Source: Rhea pennata (lineage: Eukaryota > Chordata > Aves > Rheiformes > Rheidae). From it: a DNA stretch of 64,000 nt. The stretch lies in the NCBI RefSeq assembly GCF_028389875.1, contig NC_084663.1, positions 744,001 to 808,000 on the forward strand, written 5' to 3'. How positions within the stretch are numbered: position 1 is the stretch's first letter; every line of letters begins with the position of its first letter. Below, in pieces: positions 53,001-64,000 of the stretch. The notes under the pieces were generated by a model that made no database searches, was not told the DNA's origin, and saw only the letters and a program-made list of their open reading frames with translations. A program made the position numbers and the translations under genes.

Positions 53001-54779
53001 GGTCTTCTTTCAGGTCTGATGCATAGGATGGAGGATTTAATCCAGGAGTGCCCTGCCTTCAACAGGTCTCAGCACTTCTAGTGTCCCTGAAGTGTTTTAG
53101 ATCAGAAGTGACAAATTCTTTGGTCTGCAAAAGACTCATGAGAGGGCAGGCTCTCAAAGCCACCTCTTGTGAAGTATGGACTCTGCTGCCCTTTCCTTTT
53201 ATTGAAAGTCCATCCATCTTGTTAAGTCAGCAGGAAATGCACTGATAGTGCATAGGCGTGAACTGAAAATGAGGCAGCAGTGTATCTTCAGCTGATATCA
53301 TTGGCATATGAGTGTATACGTGTGTACTCCTGAGTGTTTTTTCATATAGCTTCTGAAATCTTGTGCTTCACAAGATCCAGCAGCCCCCACAGTTAGCCTG
53401 CAGCGTTAGCTGTTGGATGTGCCTCTAACTTGCTGGCTAGTGTTAGGCATTGCTCTCTGATGCTTCTTTTGCTTGGTCAGCAGACTGCTATAGGAACTAT
53501 AAGGTCTCTGTTCTCTCCAAGCCACCACTTCTCTATATCTAATACCTTTTTTTGTGGTTGTTTCCTGTCACCGTTGTAATTTAAGTCAGTTAAAGCAGAC
53601 ATGAAACCTCTTGCAGATTCCTGGCATAACCCTATTAGCTTTGTCTTTGTGCGGTTGGTAGGTTCCATTCCTCCAACAGACATTTTGAGTGGGATGTTGC
53701 TTTGAAATAGTCTAAATATGGCACAACAAGCACGTCAGTGTAAAACTTTCCACAGCCTGACCTCCAAAAGTTTTAAACCTACAATATTGTTTAAGACTGG
53801 AAAATTCTCTCTAACTCCTGTCTTGGGTAATCCCCCTTTTTCATGGGGGAAATAAATGTATTTTATACCATTGTGGTGAGAGTAGTTTTGGCACTGGAAT
53901 AATACCTTTGCAGGATAACTTTGCATGAAATCTTTAATACTCTAATCTACTCCTTTCTCCTCTTTTGTGAGGAGAATTTCCCATGGATTGCTAGATTTCA
54001 TTGCCAGAAACTTGTGTTGTCATGACAGTGACTAAGAGAATAGCTGGTATTCCTATGGTTGTATTCCATACCGTTTCAGAAAAGTGGATGAACATTGGGA
54101 GGAAGTATCAATTTAAAACATGTGTTGTAAACAAAATTCTTTAACTGTTACTAATATTTTGTTTACTGCCAATGAGAATTTTGCAAATTTCATTTTTTTC
54201 ATTTCTGTTACTTTAGTTTGTATTTTTGAGCTTGAGCAGTGAAGCTGAAGACTTTGTTTCCAGTAAATTTTGTTTTCCAGATTCTAGTGCTGCAATGCTA
54301 CTGTCTGAAATTTTATAGAAGTTAAACAGAAAAAAAACAATAAAGGCTTGGACTACACTTTAAATGAGTTTTTGAGTTTTCCAAGCTGTTCAGTTCTGTG
54401 CCTTCATGGGAATTTCAGCTTAAACACACTGTGTGTTTAAAAACTAGTTTACCATAAAACTCTTTGCTGTTTGGATAGCCGGATATGCATGTGGCGTATC
54501 AGAGTGCTCATGGCATACGATTGTGCTATATTGGAAGAGCAATAGAGTAGGACTGTTGTGATTTAAGAATTTCTTCATTTCTTCACATTTCATTGTAAAT
54601 GTGGCATGAGGTGCTCTGGAGCAAGAAATCTTCTCTTTGGTATTTTTTTTTCCTCTGTCTAGGATATGTTTGACCACTAAATAATCTTGTTATGATGAAA
54701 CTAGGTATTTGAGAGCTTGGAAGGTCCTTGGGACGGAGATCATGGTACTTCTAAGAACGCATCTTTTCAATATCGAAAG

Positions 54780-54885
54780 CATGTTAGTCCCTTCCAGTTT
54801 TGCAACTGGAAAAACTGAGGCACAGGGGCTTTGTAAAGTGGCAGCACTTGAAATTGAGTCCCTGGATTTCAGCCATGTGTTTGGA
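54780..54885 (+). repeat. Possible ancient MIR-like SINE fragment
   Basis: CAACTGGAAAAACTGAGGCA near 54803 and GTGGCAGCACTTGAAATTGA near 54838 resemble successive parts of the MIR core and 3' region as I remember them, with a gap between. It is strongly diverged. Confidence 0.4.
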
Positions 54886-57800
54886 TCTCTTATCCCCATG
54901 ACAAAATAGGGAAAGGCAGAGAGATCTATAATGCAAAATCCATACTAGTAAGATGGGGCAGACTGTGGAGGTTGGGTGGTGTCTGGATGAGCAATATGAG
55001 AGTGCAGTTCATCTCTAAGGAGCAAAGCCTTGTATCTTGCACTGTTTCAAATCATTTTTTTTTGTTTATGGTGTGGCTCAAAAGTGGCCACGTGTCAGTT
55101 TGCAGGGAACAGCCTGCATACTTGGCAGCTGCTCATGCCTCATAACTGAGATTTGGATAGTGTTGTACATTATTTGTCTTTTGCTGAATACTGTTAGATC
55201 AAAATGGTGTAGCAGGGAATTTGGGGAGGGGAAAAAACTGCTCTATCTCTTTACTCATTAGATATATTTTTGTATTGTGGGTAGCTGTAGGAAGTAGAGT
55301 AGAATGCTAGTCGAGCTGCTTACCTCTTCTGTTCGTCATCTTCCTCTCCAAACCAGAGAGCTCCAAAATCTGCTGATTGCCCAGATAAGCATGGTTTGCA
55401 GTCTGACTGAGTCACACCCTTTCCAAAGATGAACCACTTTGGCTTTCAAACAGAGAGAGGATGACCAGTGCCCTTATGGTGATGCCATTCACCCTGCTCC
55501 GCACTTTGACAGCTTCTAATTTGAGGGATTTTTAACGATGATGTAGCACTGGGTTTCAGGTTTCCAGCCAGGAGGGGAGTGTCTTGTGCAGCGCCTGGAA
55601 TGAATCTAAGTTGCTCTGGTTGTGTACACTGGCTCTGTGGGGTAGAGTCAGCCTTCCTTTTTACAGCGCTGATCATCTTGTCAGTGTTCAAATAAACTCT
55701 ACTCCAAGAATGTGACAGCATTTCTTGTACCCGTTGCTCTTTTAGAGTGGAAGAAGGCTTCTGACATTGTTCTAGAGGCTTTACCTAATATTTCTTGATT
55801 GGTTTCATTTTGAATATCTGCTGTCAGAGTCTGAATGTTTTGAAAACTTAGTTGTGTATCTGTTAATTGAAATCTGGAAAAGCTTGTAGCAAATTTTATA
55901 TAAGACTTTGTGTCAGGCAGTTTTTGAAGTGACTTGTAATTGGAAAACTTGCAGTCATTTTACAGGGTGCTGTGTTAGGGCCAGGTGCCTATTTAATAGA
56001 GCGTTTTTCTGGTATCTGTAGCACCCTGGCAGTTGTTGCAGCATAAATGTACTCATGTTAAAATCAGTAATATATACTACTTTAGAACAGCTGTGTGTCC
56101 CAGCTCAGTGTACGACATGACTGCTATAATGGGTGCTGATAATTCCAGTCTGCATCTATCAGATGCATCTATCTGCATCTATGCAGATAGAAACAACCAT
56201 TTCTAAGGTGGGTTTGGAACCTGGAAAAACGCAGCCGTATGAAATACTTGCGTTCTCTTCCTGCTGCCAAAAAATGCACCTGCCGCATCCTGTGGCTCCC
56301 CCACTGTGGAGGCGCCCGTGCTGTATGCCCCTCCGGCGCATTGGTGTGATTGCTTCTGACAGGCTGCAGCAGTAGGAGGGTGGGAGGGTAGGTCAGTGCA
56401 GCTGTGTGCCATTTCTGCTGGGTGCGGGAGCAGAGAGTGGGGATATTATCTTTCCACTCTTCTTCAAACACAACATCTCTGTTTAGCGCTGAATAGAGTG
56501 AAGCAGGGAGGACAATTGTTTGCTTCAGTTTCTTCTGGAGTCGTGGTTATGGTGGCAGCAGGGGTATTAGCAAGGGATGCGTCATGAGTTTTATTTAGAA
56601 ATGAGTAGAAGAGTGGTTCTCATAGATTCACATCACTAGAGCTATGTGGGATAAATATAATATACAGAGAGAATGTTTTGACGGCACTTTGGACTTTTTC
56701 AGTAGTTGGACTGGTATAGAAGGGATTCCTTTCTTAAAACAAACAAACAAACAAACAACCCCCCCCACACAAATGCTTAGAAACTGGCAGAGAAAAGCTC
56801 TGGATGAGATAGAAGTGAACTTAGCAGACCTCTTTAGGGAGGAGGTTGGACAATATGCATGGTTAAGTATGGTGTAGCAAAGATAGACTGTTCCAATTTA
56901 CCTTCCTAAAAATAAGAATGGGGCCTGTGACAAAAGGAAATACTGATTTATACAATAATTATCTGCAGGAGTGTCTTCTGTGAGTTTTTTATGAGATGAG
57001 GAACTTAAATGCTGCATCTGTTCAAGTGTTAAGATATTTTATGTTGGCAAGAACACCTGCAATGATATTAGGATAATTTAAGAAAGAAAATGCTGCTTCA
57101 CTGCATATACCAGCTGTTAGCTGATAGATACACCTTAAGAAGAGACTAAGCAGAGAATTTCAGTTAAAATACATACTTCATGTACACATACTTCATCAAT
57201 GTTAGAGATTAAACTTGGGCATCTAGCCTTAACATGATAGTTCCTGTTCATTAGATCTATTTGAAATGTTAAATTGGATAAGGAAAACTTGGCCTTGTTT
57301 CTTGAGAAAAACTACAGTGTGGTTGACAATAAGATTAAAATTAAGATTAGTGAACTGCATGGGATATGTTAACTGGGAGTCAATGGAGTATGCTTCTGAT
57401 TTTTTTGTGGGCCTATGCAGTATTTTTTTTCCCCTATAAGGGAAGGAGTGATCATGCCCCACACTGTTTGAGGAGTGATTTAAATTCTTAAATAATAGGC
57501 AAAACTCATAGCAGATATGTACTAAGCATTAATGTTGTAGTAAAACAGTGGGCTGTTTGCAAATCTAGGGGCTAGGAAGAATGTATCCATCCAGAAAAAT
57601 GCAGTCTCATTAACAAGGGATACTGCTACCCCATTACGCTTGAAAAAATAATGGTAGTTGGAATGCTTATGTTTTTGTGAGTCGAAAGTTGAAGGACTGC
57701 AAACAACTAGTAATGCAAAACTGCACTGAGGAGTGTTGTGTAGTAAGACACAACTGTAGTAAGTTTTGGAATAAATTTTAATTATAGCGTTCTCTAATGA

Positions 57801-60020
57801 GCTGAGAGAGCATAAACTGTATGTTGTTAATGTTTGCAGTTGATACTAAATTAAGAGAAAGGAATTACCACTATCTTAAAGTACAAAAATAATTTGGAGA
57901 TCTGCTCAGCTCATGCTGTGACTCTTTCTAGAACAAAATTGAGTTCCCTGTAAGAATACACAGGGGATTTTTGGAGGGAGTAGTGCAGAGCCCAGCTATC
58001 CAGTGGGTGACAGCCGCCTGGGAAGTGTCAGTGTTTGGAGCGAGCGAATGGGCATAGCATGCACTCGAGTCAGGTTTCCTTACTGTGCGACTAAGAGGCC
58101 ATGGCAGTGCTGAGTTGTGCAAACAGACAGTGTTGAACCTGCAGACAAGACTGCTGCATTCTCTGTGAAGTGGCTGTACCTGGCATATCGCATTCAATTC
58201 AGGGCCTTCATTTCTTGATGGGTGTTCAGCTCAGTCGGTCCTGTGTGCTTGATCATAGGAAGGCATGATGTGTAAGAAAAGGTTAAAATACAGATAAGCC
58301 AGCTAAGCAGTAAGAAGACATACATCTGCCAATACCTGAATAATCTAAATGCCATGCAATTTGATGTAGCCTAGCGTGTTTAACAAAATGGTGGGTTCAA
58401 ATTCAGAGATTGTCTGACGTGCAGAGGCAGATCTCTATAGCATGTTCATGCTATTGGCATCTTAGACTTCTTTCTTAGGCATGTTTGCTTTGCCAAAGGA
58501 GATTGGTTAGAGAAGAACTACTTCAGTAGGCTTCTTCTGTCTCTGACATCTGTAATACTGTTATATCGACCTTGCATTTATTTTATTGTCAAGAAAAGTG
58601 TTAACACTGTTGGAGCTGTTAGTCTGGAGGCAAAGCAGAAATGCTGAGCATGATTGCAAAGCAGCTTGTGCCTGCTGTAACGTGGTTCCATTGTAGGGCA
58701 TAAGGTGTATCTGAGGCTCTTGGCCTTTGTCTTTTGGGGCCATGCACTGTCCGTGTGAGAGCCACCAAAATATTATTCTAGTGCAGTTTGAGCCCGAGAT
58801 AATGGCTTGGTCCACAAGAAAGGCAGGCAGTTTTTATTTTGTTGCTTCACTGTGCCTGCTTCTCTTTGGGTTCAGCAAACAACCAAATGACAGATACAGT
58901 CCTGTCCCAGAGTTTGTGCTGCTGTCAGCATAGATCTTAAGAACTTGGCTTTGAAGTGTCTCCAACCTTGCTTCCTTATCCGTGTCCTTTCTCTGCCTGA
59001 GCCCCTTCCTCAGAGCGTATTATCTGTTTGAGTTGGGGCACATGTGTGGAGTGGGAGTCGGCTTCCTGTTGCTGATTGTTGGGGAAATAAATTGATTCAG
59101 CAAGACTCTTCTGAAATGTTGATGTTTAAATGGGTCAGATACTGAAACCTGATGTGCACATCACACTTACGGCTACATATCTGGATGAGGGAAGCCTGTA
59201 CCTTTAAGTCACTGTTATTTGCATGGGTATTGAGATGGTGGGCAGAAAAGAAAGCTCAGAAATGTATGATTGACTAGGTCAGAAAAATGAAGATAGCCAT
59301 GTGTTGCTTCAGTTGAAATTCCAGGCCAGCTGTGTGAGTCCTTATCATGTACCATTGCATCAGTGGATGTTTTACTACTGACTTAAGTAAAGCCAAGTAA
59401 AAGAAGTTTCTTGGAATGTATATCAGAAATGACACACTCATTTTGCAGACACTGCTTGTATCTTCCACTGAATTGTCTGAACTGTGCATTAAAATAACAT
59501 TGGTTTTGAATCAGAGGAACACCTTTATTTGTGATAGTGTATTTAAAAATGAGATGGGAACAAAAAGTGATTCTGAGGCATTAGGGGTGATCTTTAATGT
59601 TTTCATTTTTTCAGTTCTAGGATAAATACTCTCTGATTTTGGTCACTGCATATGTTTTTAATTTTCTGGTCTGTTCTAGTAGTATTTTCCTTGACAGCTC
59701 AACGTGACAGATCATGTCTCTGTGAGTGTAAAAGTATTAAGTGCTTTCTGATGATTTTCTCAAAATTTTCTGTGAAGAGGTTGTGCTGAACAATGTGGCC
59801 ATGTTTTCACAATGTAAAGAATGGCCAGTATTGCCACTAAACACAAGCATTGCCCTTGTACTCTGCTCTGTAGATAGTGTTGATATAGGTGTTTGCGCCG
59901 ATACAGCTCTGGACAGCTTCTCACAGAAGGAAAAAAGTTAGGAAAAGGTGGAAAACTACATTGCAGATAAACACCTTATATCATGAAGCTGTGACCAATG
60001 TCTCCTAAACTGACTCCTTT

Positions 60021-60115
60021 TTTTTCTAGTGGCCCAATAGCATGCGTATACATTGTGTGTGTGTGTATTTTTCTAGTGGCCCAATAGCATGCGTATACAT
60101 TGTGTGTGTGTGTAT
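60021..60115 (+). repeat. Perfect 47-bp tandem duplication
   Basis: The block starting TTTTTCTAGTGGCCCAATAG and ending in (TG)n appears twice, offset by exactly 47 bp (for example the C at 60026 and at 60073), with no mismatch that I can see. Confidence 0.9.
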
Positions 60116-60146
<31 letters not shown>

Positions 60147-60148
60147 CT
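60100..60148. repeat. TG/TA compound microsatellite
   Basis: (TG)n runs into TATACATACATACA and then (TA)n, adjoining the 47-bp duplication. Confidence 0.9.
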
Positions 60149-63100
60149 TTTTTTGGTGGGGAATTTCTGCTGTGGAGTTAGTAAATAAACTTGCTGCATG
60201 TTCTTTTACCTTTGACTTCAGGCTCCCCGTGTTTCTTTTGACTACCTTCACTCTGGTCTGTGTTTTTACTTTTCTTTGCTCTCTGTACTGAGTTTTGTGA
60301 CTATTTGGATGTTTCTTTGCTTGTTTCATCCCCCTACTGTTTTAACCCTACAATATTCCCCCTCCCCCTTTTTTTACACCATAATTACTTGCAATTGAGA
60401 TCACTTTAACAGTCTTACTAATGTGGAGAATAGGTATATTAATTCTCCTCTCTTGACCTTAAGTTTTCTTGTCAACCTTCACTTTATAAAACTTCCATTT
60501 TTAAATGTTGCATCCTTTCTCAGAAAATTCTCTCCATTGAGCATGTCAAGATTATGCTATACTTCTTAAAAATACTCATTCACATACTCTAGGTTTGTCT
60601 TAGATTTTAGACTTGTGTCTTGTTAGAACTAACTATTCCAAAGAACAGCTCAAATTGCTTGCTGCTTGAACTGCTTTTTCCCAGACACTTCCCCCTATGA
60701 CTTAGTATGATATTACATTCCAAGTGGCTTGCATTGTTCAAACATGTAAAAACTTAATCTCTACCTGCAGTGTCTCCCAGTTTAATGTGATATTTGATAG
60801 TAAAGAGCAAGAGAAATAAGTAAAATGTGATCTCTGAGAGTCCCTTAGTTAGCAGTGCGGCCAAGAACAACTACTGGGTTGCTTGGTTCTGGACTGGGTG
60901 CACTGTCCTCTTACAGAGGCAGCTCTATTTTAGTGGTGGGTGTTTCCAAGGCACCACTACTTAAGCTTATGTGATCCTTAGCAATAGTATTGCTAGCTTA
61001 CAATACCAGTTCTGTTTGTATTTTCAAAGTAGTGTATTCTAGCACTATCAGAGAACTTTTTTCCTTCTGTCGCCTCTGCAGCTTATCTAGTAATGGCCAT
61101 CTCCAGCCCTGGGCTACTCAAGAGGGGCTCTGTTGCTTCTGACTGGTGGCAGCTATTGGTTAAGGGTGATGAAGCATAGGTCCAAGTTTGCAGTCATTGG
61201 CAGCAGGAAATTCCTGACAGTTCTTTTCCTGGCTGTCCGTCCCTGCATTAGGGCTTGATTTCTGGAACACTTATTCAGTTGCTGTCTCTGAGGAATAACA
61301 TTAGGGCAGACTTCAAGGCTATGGAGAGACTAGCCATTTGAAATAGACCTTCTGAGGCAAGATTATGGAGACAAATTTTCAAGAGGGCATTCAGTATCAG
61401 TATTATTAACAACATTGATGCTGCTTTCTCCCTTTTTCAGCAGAGTACAGAGCAATGACTTTGCTGGGTTTTTTATTTGCCTTCATAGATTGCAGCACTG
61501 GAGATAAGTGTGGAAAAGCTGGCAGACATACTGATTCCTCCAAGGCTTGAAGAGAGGAAAGGTGCACCAGATTACTTAGAGAGCAAATAAAAATAAATCC
61601 CAGAGAACTGACTTTTAGGCAAGAATGGACTGAATGTTGTAAAACTGCACTTCAAAACTATGCACCTATCATCATATTTGCTCAAAGATTCAATGAGGAG
61701 CTATAAGAGTAAGGATATTCAAATTATATAATCAATATAGAAGTTTAGCAGACCTCCCCAGGGTAACTGTCATAACCTTTCTTCATTATGGCCTTGGCCT
61801 TTCTAGAGAAAACTTTGCCGGAGAAAGTGACTGCTTTTTCATAAAGGCCCTTCATAAGCGGCAGGAATATGAGGGCAGAGTCTTGACCCTTTCTTCTGGA
61901 CATCAAAAATTTCAGGTGGCATCAGGCCAACAAAAATAAATATGATCTATCATTTGACACTGTGTCAGAATGATAGACTGAATAGACAGCACTGCAGGTA
62001 CCATTCCTCTAGAAACTCAAATACTGCAGGTTTCTTCTTGAGTAAAGTCATCATACAAGTGTTTCATGAAAGTGCAGGAGTTTGCTCCTCTGATTCAGCT
62101 GTTTAGAGAAACCTTTTCCCAGCTAAGGTTGCAGTAGGAAATGCTGTGGAAAGCTGAGGCTCTTCAGTCATAGAACAGCTGATGCACATGAAGTCCTGCC
62201 AAACAGTGAGAAAGGAGTAACAATCCTCTGTCAGACTGAAGCAGCTTGAACAGCAGTGTTAAGTAATAGCTAGGCCACATGTGGCAACAGTGATGCTTTC
62301 TGTTATTAGAACTGTCTGGAGTCCTCCAACCAGCTTTTTCTGGTATTAATCGTGAAAGGCACCTTTTTCTGTCACAGCTGGTGGTATGTAAACGGTTTGT
62401 GAGTATTTGTGAAGTGGAAGGTGAGAAGTAAACATCATAGGAATAAAACTCTGCAATGTGTGCAAAAGTAAAAATAAACATATTCTTTTTCTCATATCAA
62501 TAGTATGATTTTTTTCTAAAGTGTTATGGAGCTGGACTTTTTGACCAGGGAGATGATTTTGGTTGTGTGCACCTAATTTGGGAGATAAAAGGTTATGTGT
62601 AGTCATGATCAAGTGAGAGTGCTGGGTGCTGCTGAGGGGAAAAAACCCTTGTGGAGTTAAATTAAAGAAAAAAAAAATCACAGCTTTTGTCCTAGTTCTG
62701 TCAGCCCATGAAGAGGAGACATATCCTTGACTTTAAAGGATAGATACAGAATTTAATGCTGTCTGACTTCCAGTTTCAGAATGGGAGTACTATGGACCTG
62801 AAGCATTTGCATTTCAAAAGCATTATCTTCAAAGCATTTCCAGTTTTTTCTCTTTGGACAATCTCTATATTTTGGAGATGGATAACAATAGTCTCAATAT
62901 TCTTTCCCTTCACTGCCCTGCCCCCCATTTTCTTTATCCCTTAATCATACTTTCCCTTTTACAGGCTGTTATTATAGTACTAAGACAGCCAGGGAGACAG
63001 TTGCACTTTTTTAAAAGTATTTTGAGTTTATGAAACAGACTCAGGGAACTAGGAATTAGCCATAGTCTGAAGACCAGCACTGTCTCTACAGAATTTTGTT

Positions 63101-64000
63101 GCAGGAGATGAAAATAGCCACAATGAGAAAAGGAGTAATGCCACAGAAATGTGTTTGTGTCACACCTGGGGAACAGAGCTCATGCACTGGTCCAAGCAGT
63201 GTTATACTGTGTCTGATATGTCTGAGTTCATCTTAGGCACCTGTCTGCAAACATATTTTTTCAGCTGTTAGCCCAGTTCTTGATTGGGATTTACATATTT
63301 CTATTTGTATGATTGGAGAAGATGGATAATCCAGTTCTGTGAAAATACTCCTGATAGTTTAGGGAATATATACTAGAAAGAGTGTGGTGTCTACCACTTG
63401 AAACCTAATAAATGCTCACTTCAGTCAACTTGAGTTCTCGATGCACAGCTGTTTCTGTGGATGACAGATTTGTTCTGGTTGTACTCGCTAGTCTTCTTCA
63501 CAGAGATTATCAGCATGTGGCAAAGCAGAGCACTGCTCACCAAGAGGGAAATGAAGAGTTGAGAAAGATGGCGTGTAAAACTAAGAGTTACTTCTAGAAT
63601 GTCAACCCAGTATGTGGAATCCTGCTTAACTCTTCAGGCAGGACTGTGGCTGTGTTATTCCTTATCTTGTGATGATGACCAGTGTCGTTGTCATCCCCCT
63701 GTTTCCCAGAACAGTACAAAAGATAATAGCATCACTGAGTTCTTGAATAATTCTTCACCCATAAAAAGCACACAAAGCACATAAAAGGACATAAAAAGAA
63801 CAAACAGTGTTTGTTCTTCTGAATTCCATTTTCTCCTGGATGTGGTCTCATAATTTGACACCAGTTCTCCATCTGAAACTAAGTAAGCTTAAACCAAATG
63901 CTTGGACAAATGTTGATTGCTTGCATGAACCCCCAAACAGTTCAATAATCATCTCAATCCTTGAGTGCTTGAGGAAGGCTTTATTTAGAAATATATACTC

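Larger units (their letters stand above)
47079..64000 (+). other. SBF1: AT-rich region, probably SBF1 intron 1
   Basis: After the SBF1 donor the sequence stays CGG-rich to about 47.4 kb, then turns abruptly AT-rich for 16.6 kb. All open frames are short and none has family features. I did not find SBF1 exon 2, which should encode a GSGEGQG-like continuation and an FPQGIELFCQP-like motif, so the intron is at least 16.9 kb. Recognisable items are a poly-C and (AAAC)n patch near 56740-56770, a possible MIR-like fragment near 54.8 kb, and a TG/TA microsatellite with a 47-bp duplication at 60.0-60.15 kb. An unrelated non-coding RNA gene cannot be excluded. Confidence 0.6.

Noticed and set aside
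47400-64000. Retrovirus, LTR element or DNA transposon copies
   Set aside because: No LTR pairs, no gag, pol or env motifs and no terminal inverted repeats were seen.

Overview
This is vertebrate nuclear DNA, most likely from a bird or a close sauropsid. The genes are split by GT-AG introns. The first 47 kb is very GC-rich and packed with minisatellites. Seven genes stand in the order TYMP - SCO2 - NCAPH2 - LMF2 - MIOX - ADM2 - SBF1, which is the order I know from human 22q13.33, read here in the reverse direction. All assignments come from recognising conserved protein motifs and from splice sites whose phases agree; no search was run.

Layout. 1-740 holds the 3' end of TYMP (+). 880-2975 is the SCO2 promoter, a leader intron with an 87-bp minisatellite, and the one-exon SCO2 coding region (+). 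3378-15405 is NCAPH2 on the minus strand, solved as 20 coding exons (1,800 nt, 599 aa). About 17.03-17.18 kb is a shared NCAPH2/LMF2 promoter. 17180-27021 is LMF2 (+), 14 coding exons (717 aa). 28092-33846 is MIOX (-), 10 coding exons (281 aa). 35231-40760 is ADM2/intermedin (-), a 197-aa prohormone with an expanded Pro-Arg repeat. 40.8-46.8 kb is a chain of minisatellites. SBF1 (+) begins at 47024 with an 18-codon first exon. The rest of the window (47079-64000) is AT-rich and is best read as SBF1 intron 1.

Organisation. SCO2 and NCAPH2 are tail-to-tail, NCAPH2 and LMF2 are head-to-head, LMF2 and MIOX are tail-to-tail, and ADM2 and SBF1 are head-to-head across 6 kb. The genes are functionally mixed: nucleoside catabolism, cytochrome oxidase copper assembly, condensin II, ER lipase maturation, inositol catabolism, a peptide hormone and a myotubularin-family DENN protein. 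What ties them together is compact packing and shared promoters, not a pathway. The most striking structural facts are a near-regular row of NRF-1-like sites at SCO2, tandem repeats in almost every GC-rich intron and spacer, a repeat that has grown inside the ADM2 coding sequence, and an abrupt end to the repeat-rich, GC-rich state a few hundred bases inside SBF1. I recognise no retrovirus, LTR element, DNA transposon, tRNA, rRNA or CRISPR array.
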